Assembly (NCBI GenBank): GCA_026398815.1
Contig: JAPLSA010000001.1
Span: 48,200 to 112,199 of the forward strand
DNA from: Gammaproteobacteria bacterium
Lineage (GTDB): Bacteria > Pseudomonadota > Gammaproteobacteria > Nevskiales > Nevskiaceae
Reading direction: 5' to 3'
Length of the DNA: 64,000 nucleotides
A program made the translations under genes and the position numbers. Every line of letters begins with the position of its first letter. Position 1 is the first letter of the stretch. Positions 16,532-25,591 of this stretch are shown here, piece by piece. The notes beneath the pieces were generated by a model. That model was not told the DNA's origin and ran no database searches. It saw nothing but the letters and a program-made list of their open reading frames with translations.

Positions 16532-18367
16532 CTACTCCACCGTCACACTCTTCGCCAGATTGCGCGGCTGATCGACATCGGTCCCGCGCAGTAGCGCGAC
16601 GTGATATGCCAGCATCTGCAGCGGCAGCGTGTAGACGATGGGTGCCTGCAGCGGGGTGATGTGCTCGGGCATCGTGATCACTTCCACGCCTTCACTGGCG
16701 GTGAAGCCGGATTCGGGGTCGGCGAAGACGAACAGCTGGCCGCCTCGGGCGCGGACTTCTTCGAGATTCGACTTCAGCTTTTCGAGCAGCGCGTTGTTCG
16801 GGGCGACGGCGATCACCGGCATGTCGGCGTCGATCAGTGCCAGCGGGCCGTGCTTGAGTTCGCCGGCCGGGTAGGCCTCGGCGTGGATGTAGGAGATTTC
16901 CTTCAGCTTCAGCGCACCTTCCAGCGCCACCGGCCAAGTCGGGCCGCGGCCGAGGAACAGTGCGTGGCGCTTGTCGGCGAAGTGTTGCGCAAGCGCCTTG
17001 ATCTGCGGCTCCAGCTTCAGCGTGCGTTCGATCATTTCAGGCACATGGGCGATCTGCCGCACGTACTGCGCTTCCACCGCCGCGCTCATGCCGTTATGGC
17101 GGGCCAACGCCACGCCGAGGATGCCGAGCGCGGCGAGCTGCGTCGTGAATGCCTTGGTCGAGGCGACGCCGATCTCCGGGCCGGCGCGGGTCATCAGCAC
17201 CAGGTTGGCTTCGCGTACCAGCGAGGATTCCGGCACGTTGCAGATCGCCGCCGTCGCCAGATAGCCAAGCTTCTTCGCTTCGCGCAGCGCCGCCAGCGTG
17301 TCGGCGGTTTCGCCGGACTGCGAGATCGCCAGGAACAGCGTGTCCGGCGGCACCACCGGGTTGCGGTAGCGGTACTCGCTGGCGACCTCGACGGTGCACG
17401 GCAGCTTGGCGCCCTGTTCGATGTAGTAACGCGCGATCAGGCCGGCGTGATAGCTGGTGCCGCAGGCCACGATATGAACATTGCGGATCTTCGGCAGCAG
17501 CGCTTCGGCCAGCGGGCCAAGCGCGGCGGTCAGCACCCGCCTGCCGGTGATGCGTTCGGCCAGCGTGTCGGCGATCGCGCGCGGCTGTTCGTGGATTTCC
17601 TTCTGCATGTAGTGCGCGTATTCGCCGCGCTCGACGGCTTCGGCCGACAGGCTCGATTCGCGTACCGGGCGTTCGACTGCCTGGCCGTCGCGGTCGACGA
17701 TGCGGACGCCGCTCTCGCGAATCTCGGCGACATCGCCTTCTTCCAGGAAGCTGAACTGGCGGGTCACCGGCAGCAGCGCCTGGACATCGGAGGCGACGTA
17801 GTGCTCGCCTTGCCCGTAGCCGACCACCACCGGACAGCCGGCGCGCGCCGCGACGATGCAGTCCGGGTCCAGCGGCGATAGCACCACGATCGCGTAGGCG
17901 CCGTGCAGGCGCCGGATCGCAGCCTGCACGGCCGCCCGCAAGGAGCCGTTGGTGGCCAGCTCGTCCGCCACCAGATGAGCAACGACTTCGGTATCGGTTT
18001 CGCTGCTGAACACATAGCCGCGGCCGCGCAGTTCCTCGCGCAGCTCGTCGTGGTTTTCGATGATGCCGTTATGCACCAGACCGACGACATCGCTGCTGAA
18101 ATGAGGATGCGCGTTGCGCTCGCTGGGCACGCCGTGGGTGGCCCAGCGGGTGTGCGAGATGCCGCGATGGCCGGCGATCGGGTGGGCGGCGATGTCGTTC
18201 GCCAGCTGCTGCACCTTGCCCTGGGCGCGACGCCGGGCCAGCGCGCCGGCAGACGTCAGCAGCGCCACACCGGCCGAGTCGTAGCCGCGGTATTCCAGCC
18301 GGCGCAGGCCTTCGACGAGGATCGGCGTGACATCACGAGGCGCGACGGCGCCGACGATTCCGCACAT
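16532..18367 (-). CDS. glmS: Glutamine-fructose-6-phosphate aminotransferase (isomerizing)
   Basis: The 611-residue enzyme makes glucosamine 6-phosphate from fructose 6-phosphate and glutamine, the first step to UDP-GlcNAc for peptidoglycan and lipopolysaccharide. The N-terminal glutaminase begins MCGIVGAVA, with Cys2 as nucleophile after Met removal, and contains GISHTRWATHG. Two SIS domains follow, with ACGTSYHAG, AISQSGETADT and STKAFTTQL. It ends in the conserved DQPRNLAKSVTVE, the segment that carries the Tn7 TnsD-binding region in other bacteria. It has the usual length. Confidence 0.97.
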   Translation of the reverse strand: MCGIVGAVAPRDVTPILVEGLRRLEYRGYDSAGVALLTSAGALARRRAQGKVQQLANDIAAHPIAGHRGISHTRWATHGVPSERNAHPHFSSDVVGLVHNGIIENHDELREELRGRGYVFSSETDTEVVAHLVADELATNGSLRAAVQAAIRRLHGAYAIVVLSPLDPDCIVAARAGCPVVVGYGQGEHYVASDVQALLPVTRQFSFLEEGDVAEIRESGVRIVDRDGQAVERPVRESSLSAEAVERGEYAHYMQKEIHEQPRAIADTLAERITGRRVLTAALGPLAEALLPKIRNVHIVACGTSYHAGLIARYYIEQGAKLPCTVEVASEYRYRNPVVPPDTLFLAISQSGETADTLAALREAKKLGYLATAAICNVPESSLVREANLVLMTRAGPEIGVASTKAFTTQLAALGILGVALARHNGMSAAVEAQYVRQIAHVPEMIERTLKLEPQIKALAQHFADKRHALFLGRGPTWPVALEGALKLKEISYIHAEAYPAGELKHGPLALIDADMPVIAVAPNNALLEKLKSNLEEVRARGGQLFVFADPESGFTASEGVEVITMPEHITPLQAPIVYTLPLQMLAYHVALLRGTDVDQPRNLAKSVTVE

Positions 18368-18456
18368 GGCATGGAGGACGATTGGGGGGCCGCGTTATTG
18401 TATCGGCAACGGTCTGCGTGCCTGCGGACACCCGCATTCGGTTCCCGGAGTCGCCC

Positions 18457-18798
18457 TTGAGCATGCTGCTGGCTGCGCTGTCGATGTTGATCGCCCTGTT
18501 GACCGCGGGGCTCGGCTGGGCGTTGCTGCGGCTGCAGCGGCGGGTCGATGCGCTGCACGGCCAGCTGGTCGGCGATCCCGCTGCGGCGCTGGCGCCGGGG
18601 CGGATCGGCCCGGTGATCGAGATCCGCATCCTCAACCCGTTCGATCTGGCGGTGAAGGAAACGCCGCTGGCCGGCCCGGCGGCCAAGGTCGCGCCGCGGA
18701 TGATCGAGCGGATCGTCTATTCGCGCGCCGCCCAGCAGATTGCCGAGCAGCTGAAAGCGCAGGGCGTCGAGGCGCAGGTGACCACTCATGGCGCTTGA
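18457..18798 (+). CDS. Small membrane-anchored protein, unknown
   Basis: The 113-residue product starts at TTG 18457, six bases after a GGAG site; ATG 18463 is the alternative. Residues 3-22 form a membrane helix (MLLAALSMLIALLTAGLGWAL), followed by a short cytoplasmic part with EIRILNPFDLAVKETPLAGP and IVYSRAAQQIAEQLKAQGVE. I do not recognise the family. Its stop overlaps the next start by 11 bp, so the two form a coupled pair divergent from glmS. Confidence 0.7.
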   Translation: MSMLLAALSMLIALLTAGLGWALLRLQRRVDALHGQLVGDPAAALAPGRIGPVIEIRILNPFDLAVKETPLAGPAAKVAPRMIERIVYSRAAQQIAEQLKAQGVEAQVTTHGA

Positions 18799-19321
18799 AT
18801 GGCTGCTGGGTACGGCGCTGCTGGCGACCATCGTCCTGCTGGTATTCGCCGCGCTGCGGCTGCTGAAGCTGAAGGCTGAACTGCAGCAGCTTGACGCCGA
18901 CCTGCAGCGGGCGCTTGCCGATGGCCGCCACCAGGCCGAGCGGCTGGCAGGCCTGGAGACGCTGCGCGAGGCGCAGGCGACGGCCGAGGAGGCGATCGCC
19001 GCTGGCGGGTCGGTGGTGCGCGATGTGCACCGCAATATCGCCAGCATTCCGTTCGACGTGCTGGAGTCGATCCCGGCGACCCGCGAGCGCGCGAAAGCGG
19101 TTCGCGATGTCCACGACACCATCACCAACGGTGTCTACGGCGCACTGGCCGGGCTCAACCGGGCGGTGGGACGCGAGCTGCGCAAGGGGCTGAAGGCCGG
19201 CGAGCGGCCGGCAGGCGAGGTGATCGGCCCGGCCGCTCCGGCGGCATCGTCGCCGCCGGCCGCTGATTCCGATCGCGATGCTGAGGCCGGAATGTCGAAG
19301 CCCCCGTCGCCGAAGCGCTGA
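18788..19321 (+). CDS. Membrane-anchored coiled-coil protein with the shared 'VR-x2-HD-x-IT-x-GV' domain
   Basis: The 177-residue protein has an N-terminal membrane helix (residues 5-24), a coiled coil (about 25-75) and a helical domain, SVVRDVHRNIASIPFDVLE then AVRDVHDTITNGVYGALAGL. That domain aligns with the small lipase-coupled protein at 10074-10355. The tail is Pro/Ala/Ser-rich and disordered. It is translationally coupled to the membrane protein before it. No named family is recognised. A role as an assembly or scaffolding partner is inference. Confidence 0.72.
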   Translation: MALEWLLGTALLATIVLLVFAALRLLKLKAELQQLDADLQRALADGRHQAERLAGLETLREAQATAEEAIAAGGSVVRDVHRNIASIPFDVLESIPATRERAKAVRDVHDTITNGVYGALAGLNRAVGRELRKGLKAGERPAGEVIGPAAPAASSPPAADSDRDAEAGMSKPPSPKR

Positions 19322-19338
19322 GCGCAGGCAAAAAAAAA

Positions 19339-19366
19339 CGCGAGAACGGCGTTCGGCCGTCTCGCG
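19339..19366 (-). terminator. Rho-independent terminator for the 19451-19762 gene
   Basis: CGCGAGA-a-CGGC pairs with GCCG-TCTCGCG around a 5-base loop, and on the minus strand is followed by nine T residues (19338-19330). It also lies just after the plus-strand stop at 19321. Confidence 0.85.
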
Positions 19367-19450
19367 CAGTGCTTGCAGGATGCGGGCCGTTGCGTTCGAC
19401 GGGGACGAACGACAGCCGGAGGAGAATCCCGTCCTGCGACAGCGAAATGT

Positions 19451-19762
19451 TCAGGCGGCGGGCTGGCTCGCTGCCGGCGGCAGGGCGCCGCCACCCGGCA
19501 GCGTCGGTACCGCACGCAGCCGGGCGCTGATGTTGTCGATCTGCATCAGGCTCAGGGCCTGAAGCAGGGAAATCCGTTCCAGCGTCTCGCCGTCGATCAG
19601 CACGGTGACCACCCAGACGCCGCTGCCATCGTCCCGCCGCAGCTGGCGCAGCGAGCCTTCGGCCGGCAATGCGTACGCCTGCAGCGTCTGGCTCAGTGCA
19701 TCGAGCCGGCCGGCGCCCAGCATCACCCGGTAGACGTCGGCGGCAACGAAGGTGCTGAGCAT
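19451..19762 (-). CDS. Hypothetical 103-residue protein
   Basis: The ATG at 19762 gives a soluble acidic protein with VYRVMLGAGRLDALSQTLQA, then WVVTVLIDGETLERISLLQA and a Gly/Pro/Ala tail. It looks like a compact alpha/beta fold with no signal peptide or membrane helix. I do not recognise a family. A good T-run terminator follows it, which supports it as a real transcript. The longer frame extending to 20140 has no support. The 247 bp between it and the next plus gene holds no clear feature. Confidence 0.55.
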   Translation of the reverse strand: MLSTFVAADVYRVMLGAGRLDALSQTLQAYALPAEGSLRQLRRDDGSGVWVVTVLIDGETLERISLLQALSLMQIDNISARLRAVPTLPGGGALPPAASQPAA

Positions 19763-20009
19763 GGCGGCGGGCTCCCGTGTCGGGTGGATCAGCCGCTGGC
19801 AGCGCGGCGAGTGCGTTGGTGGCGACATGGTGCGGGGCAGGTGTGCCGGTGTCGTTGACGCAGTTCGCATCGCGGCGGATACCGGACGGCGGCCTGTGCG
19901 CTGGCGCACAGTGCAGCGCCTCGGCAGCGCGGAACACAGCCGCCGCCAGCCTGTGACGGGCCTTTGCCGACATCCGCTACAGTGCAGCTCCCTTCCAGCG
20001 GAGACATGC

Positions 20010-20261
20010 ATGGGCATCATCGGAACGCTGTTCATCGGCCTGATCGTCGGCTTGCTGGCCCGCTGGCTGAAGCCAGGCTCGGACAGCATGGGCATGATCC
20101 TGACCATCGCCCTCGGCATCGCCGGCTCGTTCTTCGCCACCTACGTCGGCAGCCTGCTCGGGCTGTACCAGCCGGGCCAGCCGGCTGGCTTCATCGGCGC
20201 GGTGATCGGCGCGATCGTGCTGCTGTACCTGGTCGCTGCCATCAAGGGCCGCCAGGGCTGA
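20010..20261 (+). CDS. GlsB/YeaQ/YmgE-family (transglycosylase-associated) membrane protein
   Basis: The 83-residue protein has three hydrophobic helices and the family signatures GIIGTLFIGLIVGLLARWL and GFIGAVIGAIVLLYL. Such proteins are small inner-membrane proteins induced by stress; biochemical function is unknown. A GCGGAG site precedes the ATG at 20010. The other ATG at 20006 is out of frame. Confidence 0.85.
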   Translation: MGIIGTLFIGLIVGLLARWLKPGSDSMGMILTIALGIAGSFFATYVGSLLGLYQPGQPAGFIGAVIGAIVLLYLVAAIKGRQG

Positions 20262-20342
20262 AAGCCTGCGCGACGTGCCGGCATGCGACGCGTGCCGGCC
20301 GTCGTCATACCGTGACGTCGACGCGCCGCATCTGATCTCTCC

Positions 20343-21731
20343 ATGAACGGAACCCTGCTGGCGCTGCTCGGCTACGTGCTGCTGCAGCTGGCCGTGGTGT
20401 TCCTGCTGGCGCGCCGGCCGCAGACCGAAAGCGACTACCTGCTGGCCGGGCGCAGCCTTGGGCCGTGGCTGGCGGTGTTTTCGGTGTTCGCCACCTGGTT
20501 CGGGGCCGAAACCTGTATTGGCGCGACCGCCGAGGCCTACGCCGGCGGGCTCGGCGCCGTGGCGGCCGATCCGTTCGGCTACGCGCTCGGCATCGTCGCG
20601 ATGGGCCTGGTGTTCGCGGCGGCCCTGCGTCGGCGTGGCCTGCTGACCCTGGCCGACCTGTTCCGCCATCGCTGGGGGCCGGGCATCGAGCGGCTGGCGG
20701 CGCTGGTGATGATTCCGTCGTCGCTGCTGTGGGCGGCAGCCCAGGTGCGCGCCTTCGGCCAGGTGATCGCGTCGGTCAGCGAACTGAGCCTGATCGCCGC
20801 GACCGGCCTCGCCGCGCTGGTGGTGATCATCTACACCGCTGTCGGCGGCATGTGGGCCGATGCCTGGACCGATCTGGTGCAGGGCCTGGTGCTGATCCTC
20901 GGCCTGGTGCTGTTGCTCGTGGTATTCGCGCTGGCCGGCGGTTTCGAGACGCTGCCGGAAACCGCTGCGGCCGCTGCCGCCCGTGCGCCCGGGCGTGACC
21001 GGCCGCTGATCGAGGTGCTGGCGGTGCCGGTGTTCGGCACCATCGCCGCGCAGGAACTGACCTCCCGGGTGCTGTCGATGCGCGATGTCACGCTGGCCCG
21101 CTCGGCCACCGTTGCGGCCGGCGTGGTCTACCTCGCGGTCGGCCTGATTCCGGTCGTTGTCGGCCTCGGTGCCGCGGCCACGCTGGGCGCCGACCTCGAG
21201 CCGGAGCAGGTGCTGTCGCGCTACGCGCAGACCCAGCTGCCGCCGGTGCTGTACGTGGTGTTCCTCGGCGCGCTGCTGTCCGCCATCCTGTCGACCCTGT
21301 CCGGCGCGCTGCTGGTGGCGGGCTCGCTGGCTGCCCGCAACCTGATCGCGCCGCTGGCCGGCGAGCGGATCACCGAACGCGGACGGCTGCGCCTGAACCG
21401 GGCTGCCGTCGTGGTGTTCGGAGTGATCGCTTATCTGATCTCGCTGGGCAGCGAAAGCCTGTACGCGCTGGTCGAACAGGCTTCCGGCCTCGCTTCGGCC
21501 GGCGTGCTGGTGCTGATGGTGGTCGCGATCTTCATTCCGGCGCTGGGCGGGATCGCCAGCGCGGCGGCGGCGCTGCTGGCCAGCGTCGCGGTCTACACGC
21601 TGGCCTCGGCGCTGGACTGGACGATGCCCTACCTCGCCTCGCTGGCCGCCGCTGCGCTGGCCTACGCCGCGCTGGCGCCATTCGGCCCGCGCAGTGGCGA
21701 CACGGTGCCGGCGCGCTTTAGCCGTACTTGA
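20343..21731 (+). CDS. Sodium:solute symporter family transporter
   Basis: The 462-residue polytopic protein has about 13 membrane helices. SSS-family signs are ESDYLLAGRSLGPWLAV near residue 30, FSVFATWFGAETCIGA, GGMWADAWTDLVQG, and GALLSAILSTLSGALLVAGSLAARN. It should import an organic solute with sodium across the inner membrane. The substrate cannot be told. The gene end overlaps the convergent thioredoxin-fold gene by 14 bp. Confidence 0.9.
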   Translation: MNGTLLALLGYVLLQLAVVFLLARRPQTESDYLLAGRSLGPWLAVFSVFATWFGAETCIGATAEAYAGGLGAVAADPFGYALGIVAMGLVFAAALRRRGLLTLADLFRHRWGPGIERLAALVMIPSSLLWAAAQVRAFGQVIASVSELSLIAATGLAALVVIIYTAVGGMWADAWTDLVQGLVLILGLVLLLVVFALAGGFETLPETAAAAAARAPGRDRPLIEVLAVPVFGTIAAQELTSRVLSMRDVTLARSATVAAGVVYLAVGLIPVVVGLGAAATLGADLEPEQVLSRYAQTQLPPVLYVVFLGALLSAILSTLSGALLVAGSLAARNLIAPLAGERITERGRLRLNRAAVVVFGVIAYLISLGSESLYALVEQASGLASAGVLVLMVVAIFIPALGGIASAAAALLASVAVYTLASALDWTMPYLASLAAAALAYAALAPFGPRSGDTVPARFSRT

Positions 21732-22326
21732 TCGAGCAGCCGTACGGCGGCGTCGCCGGCTGCGCGACCGGCTTGCCGGCCAGCACCGCGTCGAGCGCCT
21801 GCTTCAGATACGGCGTCGCCTTGGCCACGTCCTCGGCATCCGCACTCGGGATGCTGTCGATCGCGCCGGCATAGGCCAGCACGCCGTTGCCGTCGATGAC
21901 GAACAGGTGCGGCGTGGTCTTGGCGTCGTAGCGCTTGCCGAGCGCGCCGCTGGCATCGAGCAGCACCGCCGTCGGCGCCGCGCCGCGCTCGCTGGACAGC
22001 CGGTCGGCGCCAGCGCCGTCGACGTGGCCCTGCTTGCCGGGCGCTGACGACAGCACGGTCAGCCAGGCGACGTTGCGCGCCGTGTAGGCCTTCTGCAGCG
22101 CCTGCATGTTGCCGCTCTTGTAGTGCTTCTGGACGAACGGGCAGCCGTCGTTGCTCCACTCCAGCACCACTGGGCGGCCCTTGAAATCGGCCAGCGAAAC
22201 GGTCTTGCCGTGGCTGTCGACGGCCGTGAAGGCCGGCGCGGGCTGGCCGACGGTCGGGCCGGCGAGGGCGGTGGCGGCGATCAGCAGGCCGGCGGCGACG
22301 CCGGCCAGGCGGGCTTTCAGGTGCAT
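21718..22326 (-). CDS. Exported thioredoxin-fold (AhpC/TSA-like) protein
   Basis: The 202-residue protein has a Sec signal peptide (residues 1-22) and a peroxiredoxin/thioredoxin-like domain: GQPAPAFTAVDSHGKTVSLA, then LEWSNDGCPFVQKHY with a single redox Cys62, and HLFVIDGNGVLAYAGAID. A second Cys lies at the C-terminal GCSIKYG. The single-Cys 'NxxCPF' variety is typical of redoxin proteins beside DsbD-like reductases. It follows the ScsB/DsbD-like gene in the same direction (40-bp gap), so it is probably a periplasmic client of that reductase. Confidence 0.85.
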   Translation of the reverse strand: MHLKARLAGVAAGLLIAATALAGPTVGQPAPAFTAVDSHGKTVSLADFKGRPVVLEWSNDGCPFVQKHYKSGNMQALQKAYTARNVAWLTVLSSAPGKQGHVDGAGADRLSSERGAAPTAVLLDASGALGKRYDAKTTPHLFVIDGNGVLAYAGAIDSIPSADAEDVAKATPYLKQALDAVLAGKPVAQPATPPYGCSIKYG

Positions 22327-22366
22327 TCGCGAGTCTCTCGGGGGCGGGGGAAGTGGTCGGGTCCGG

Positions 22367-24496
22367 TCATGGCGCCGCTGGCGGCAGCGCGTCGATGACC
22401 ATCGATGGCGTCAGCAGCTGCGGCAGCACGGTGGCCTCGGCGGCGCCCTGGTAGACCAGATACAGCGGCACGCCGTTGCGGCCGAAGCGTTCCAGGGTGC
22501 GGGTGATCAGCGGGTCCTCGCGGGTCCAGTCGCCAACCAGCCAGACGACCTTGCGTTCGGCAAACGCCTGACGGACGTCGGCAGCGGCCAGCGCCACGCG
22601 CTCGTTGACCTTGCAGGTGATGCACCAGTCGGCGGTGAAGTCGACGAACACCGTACGGCCTTCGGCGCGCAGCTCGGCCAGCCGCGCTTCGGAATACGGC
22701 TCGTGTGCGACATCAGCGACCGCGCCAGCCGGACCGGCCACCTGCTTGGCCAGCAGCGGGCTGGTCAGCAGCGCCAGTGCCGCGCCGAGCGCCGCCAGCT
22801 TCAGCACGGCCGGCAGCCGGCCGCTGCGGTTCCACAGCCACAGTGCGAAGGCGATCAGGGTCAGGCCGAGCAGCGCCACGGTCATGCCGTTGCGATCGGT
22901 CAGGCCGCCAAGCACCCAGAGCAGCCAGACCGTGGTCAGGTACAGCGGAAAGGCCATGAACTGCTTGAAGTGCTCCATCCACTTGCCGGGACGCGGCAGG
23001 GCTTTCGCCAGCGAGGGCACGAAGCCGATGGCGAGGAACGGCAGTGCCAGGCCCAGGCCGAGTGCGGCGAACACGGTCAGCGCGACGTAGGCCGGCTGCG
23101 ACAGCGCGTAGCCGAGTGCGGTGCCCATGAACGGCGCGGTGCAGGGGCTGGCCACCGCCACTGCCAGCACGCCGGTGAAGAACGAGCCGCGATAGCCCTC
23201 GGCGCTGGCCAGCGACTGGCCGACGCCCATCATCCGGGTGCCGAACTCGACGACGCCGGACAGCGACAGGCCCATCGCGAAGAACAGGTAGGCGAGTGCC
23301 GCGACGAAGCCCGGATGCTGCAGCTGGAAGCCCCAGCCGATCGCTGCACCGGAGCTGCGCAGCGCGATCAGCAGACCGGCCAGGCCGACGAAGGTGAGCA
23401 GCACGCCGGCGGTGTAGGCCAGCGCATGGCTGCGCTGCTTGGCTCGCGTGGCGCCGCGGGTATCGACCAGGCTCATCGCCTTGATCGACAGCACCGGGAA
23501 CACGCAGGGCATCAGGTTCAGCACCAGGCCGCCGAGCAGCGCGAACAGCAGCACCAGCAGATAGGCCGGCGGCGCTTCGGCGGCCGGCGCGCTTGGCTCC
23601 GCCGCCGGTGGCGCGTCGACGGTCGGCGGTACCACCCTGACCGGGCCCGGCGTGGCGCTGATTTCCCAGGCCTTGTCGCCGCCGCTGCCGTGGATCACCA
23701 GCACGCCGTCGACAGTGGCGGGCGCCTTCACGTAGTAGTCGCTCAGCGTCTGCGACAGGCGCAGGTTGCCGTCGGCATCAAGCACCCGGCGGGTGGTGGC
23801 CGAGTGGTTGAGCAGGTCGTTGGCGTACGGGAAGAACGCCAGTTGGTCGGCACTGCCGATGCCGGTGCCGCGAATCGCAAGCGCCAAGGCCTTGTCGTCG
23901 CCCTTGTCGTGGATCTGGAAACGCAGCTGCCAGTCGGCCGGTGCCGGCTGTGGCAGCTCGCTGCGCGCCTTGGCGAAGGCGTCGCGCCAGCGCTCGTCGC
24001 TGCCGGCGGCGCCGGCATCGGCGGCCAGCGGCAGCTGCAGTTCCAGATCGGCGCTGCCGGGGATGCAGATGTCCTTGCAGACCAGCCACTTGGCCTTGGC
24101 CCGCAGCAGCAGCGGCTCCGGGGTCTGGACATCGGCGGCCACCGTCAGCGTCACCGGCATCAGCACCTGCTCGGCGTAGCCGTAGTTGACGATCGGTCCG
24201 AGCGTTTCCCGGTGCGGATACGGCCATTGCAGCGCGCCGGCGCTCAGGCCATCGGGCAGCGTCCAGCTGATCGACGTGGCCAGCCCGGAATCGCCGGGGT
24301 TACGCCAGTAGACGTGCCAGCCGGCTTCCGGCTGCAGGCGCAGGGCCAGCGTGTGCTCGGCACCGGCGCGCAGCGCGGTGTTCTCCGCCACCAGCTCGGC
24401 TTCGACGTGGTCGGTCTTGACTGCCGCCGCATGGGCAAGCGGCATCTGCAGCAGCAGGGCCGCAGCGCAGGTGAGTAGGGGCGAAGCAAGGCGCAT
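22367..24496 (-). CDS. Protein-disulfide reductase, ScsB/DsbD-like
   Basis: The 709-residue protein starts at the ATG at 24496, directly before a signal peptide (MRLASPLLTCAAALLLQ). An N-terminal periplasmic beta-domain (about 25-300) contains WLVCKDICIPG with the redox Cys pair. Eight membrane helices follow (about 330-585) with LNLMPCVFPVLSIKA and ASPCTAPFMGTALGYAL, the two transmembrane cysteines. The C-terminal thioredoxin domain has DWCITCK (C625-C628). Electrons pass from cytoplasmic thioredoxin to periplasmic clients. The layout fits the ScsB branch more than E. coli DsbD. It pairs with the redoxin downstream. Confidence 0.93.
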   Translation of the reverse strand: MRLASPLLTCAAALLLQMPLAHAAAVKTDHVEAELVAENTALRAGAEHTLALRLQPEAGWHVYWRNPGDSGLATSISWTLPDGLSAGALQWPYPHRETLGPIVNYGYAEQVLMPVTLTVAADVQTPEPLLLRAKAKWLVCKDICIPGSADLELQLPLAADAGAAGSDERWRDAFAKARSELPQPAPADWQLRFQIHDKGDDKALALAIRGTGIGSADQLAFFPYANDLLNHSATTRRVLDADGNLRLSQTLSDYYVKAPATVDGVLVIHGSGGDKAWEISATPGPVRVVPPTVDAPPAAEPSAPAAEAPPAYLLVLLFALLGGLVLNLMPCVFPVLSIKAMSLVDTRGATRAKQRSHALAYTAGVLLTFVGLAGLLIALRSSGAAIGWGFQLQHPGFVAALAYLFFAMGLSLSGVVEFGTRMMGVGQSLASAEGYRGSFFTGVLAVAVASPCTAPFMGTALGYALSQPAYVALTVFAALGLGLALPFLAIGFVPSLAKALPRPGKWMEHFKQFMAFPLYLTTVWLLWVLGGLTDRNGMTVALLGLTLIAFALWLWNRSGRLPAVLKLAALGAALALLTSPLLAKQVAGPAGAVADVAHEPYSEARLAELRAEGRTVFVDFTADWCITCKVNERVALAAADVRQAFAERKVVWLVGDWTREDPLITRTLERFGRNGVPLYLVYQGAAEATVLPQLLTPSMVIDALPPAAP

Positions 24497-24849
24497 GTCG
24501 GAATCCGGAACCAGGAGGTGCGCGGCAGTGTATGCAATCAGCCGCCGCTGCAAGGCTGCCGGCAGCGCCAAGGGTCTGGTTGTCCGGATGCACGGCATGC
24601 TGATGATTTCATTAAAATTTATCCATTCTTGACGGCGCGGCGTCGAAGACCCCGGGCAACGGCTGGCGAAGCGGCGCGGCCAAGGCGGCGCCAACCCGTC
24701 GTCGCCGTTCGACCGACACTCGCCGTGCGCGTTCCATGCCAACGGGATCGGCGCCTGCTACGTCGGCGCGCATCGCCGTCCGGCCACCGGCGGCGGCTGT
24801 CGCGGCTACGATGGGCGTACCGCTGTTCCGACTGCTGACTGATCGAACG

Positions 24850-25221
24850 ATGAATCCGAAACTGATGCTGATGCTGGGTGCTGCCTACGGCTTTGTCGGC
24901 GTCGCCTTCGGCGCCTTCGGCGCGCATGCGCTGCGCAGCCGGCTGACGCCGGATCAGCTGGCGGTCTGGCGCACGGGTGTGGAGTACCAGTTCTGGCATG
25001 CGCTGGCGTTGCTGGCGGTCGGCCTGCTGGCGCTGTCGCGGCCCGGGCCGTTGTTGAATGCGGCCGGCTGGAGCTTCGCGATCGGCGTGCTGCTGTTCTC
25101 CGGCAGCCTGTACCTGCTGACCTTGAGCGGCGTGCGGGTGCTGGGCGCAGTGACGCCGTTCGGCGGGCTGCTGTTCCTGGTCGGCTGGGCCCTGCTGCTG
25201 GTGCACGCGGCGCGGAGCTGA
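24850..25221 (+). CDS. DUF423 (YgdD-like) membrane protein
   Basis: The 123-residue protein has four membrane helices and the family's opening LGAAYGFVGVAFGAFGAHALR, then WRTGVEYQFWHALALLAVG and GAVTPFGGLLFLVGWALL. DUF423 proteins are small inner-membrane proteins of unknown function. The ATG at 24850 is chosen over longer open frames that lack homology. The 350 bp upstream (24497-24849) shows no gene. Confidence 0.92.
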   Translation: MNPKLMLMLGAAYGFVGVAFGAFGAHALRSRLTPDQLAVWRTGVEYQFWHALALLAVGLLALSRPGPLLNAAGWSFAIGVLLFSGSLYLLTLSGVRVLGAVTPFGGLLFLVGWALLLVHAARS

Positions 25222-25272
25222 CGCCGGCGGCCGGTACACTGCGCGGCCGTTCTGCCCACGAGTCGTCCGCCC

Positions 25273-25572
25273 ATGAAGCATTTTCTCGTCGAAAGCACCT
25301 ATCTCGTTCCGCTGGCCGCGCTGGAAGCCGTGCGCGGCGCGCATCGCGCCTACCTGCAGGCCGGCATCGATCAGGGCATCGTGCTCTGCGCCGGGCCGCA
25401 GGCTTCGGGCGCTGGCGGCGTGATCCTGGTGCGCGGCGATTCGCAGGCCACCATCGAAGCCTTCTTCGCGTCCGATCCATTCGTCCGCGAAGGCTGCGCC
25501 CGCTACCGCTATATCGAGTTCCGGCCGGTGCTGCATGCGCCGCTGCTGGCCGACTGGACCGGCCCGGCCTGA
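25273..25572 (+). CDS. YCII-domain (YciI-like) protein
   Basis: The 99-residue protein has the YCII ferredoxin-like fold. The conserved R..H..YL...G segment is RGAHRAYLQAGIDQG, and the late DPFVREGCARYRYIEFRPV holds the usual Asp-Pro-Phe. YCII proteins include YciI and muconolactone-isomerase-like enzymes, and their role is often unclear. It is soluble and cytoplasmic, 51 bp behind the DUF423 gene. Confidence 0.9.
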   Translation: MKHFLVESTYLVPLAALEAVRGAHRAYLQAGIDQGIVLCAGPQASGAGGVILVRGDSQATIEAFFASDPFVREGCARYRYIEFRPVLHAPLLADWTGPA

Positions 25573-25591
25573 GCGCATCAGCGGCGCGGCG

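Noticed and set aside
18256..19128. 290-codon minus-strand frame opposite the membrane/coiled-coil pair
   Set aside because: It runs through the glmS start and the divergent genes; the plus-strand genes have a membrane helix, coiled coil and coupled starts.
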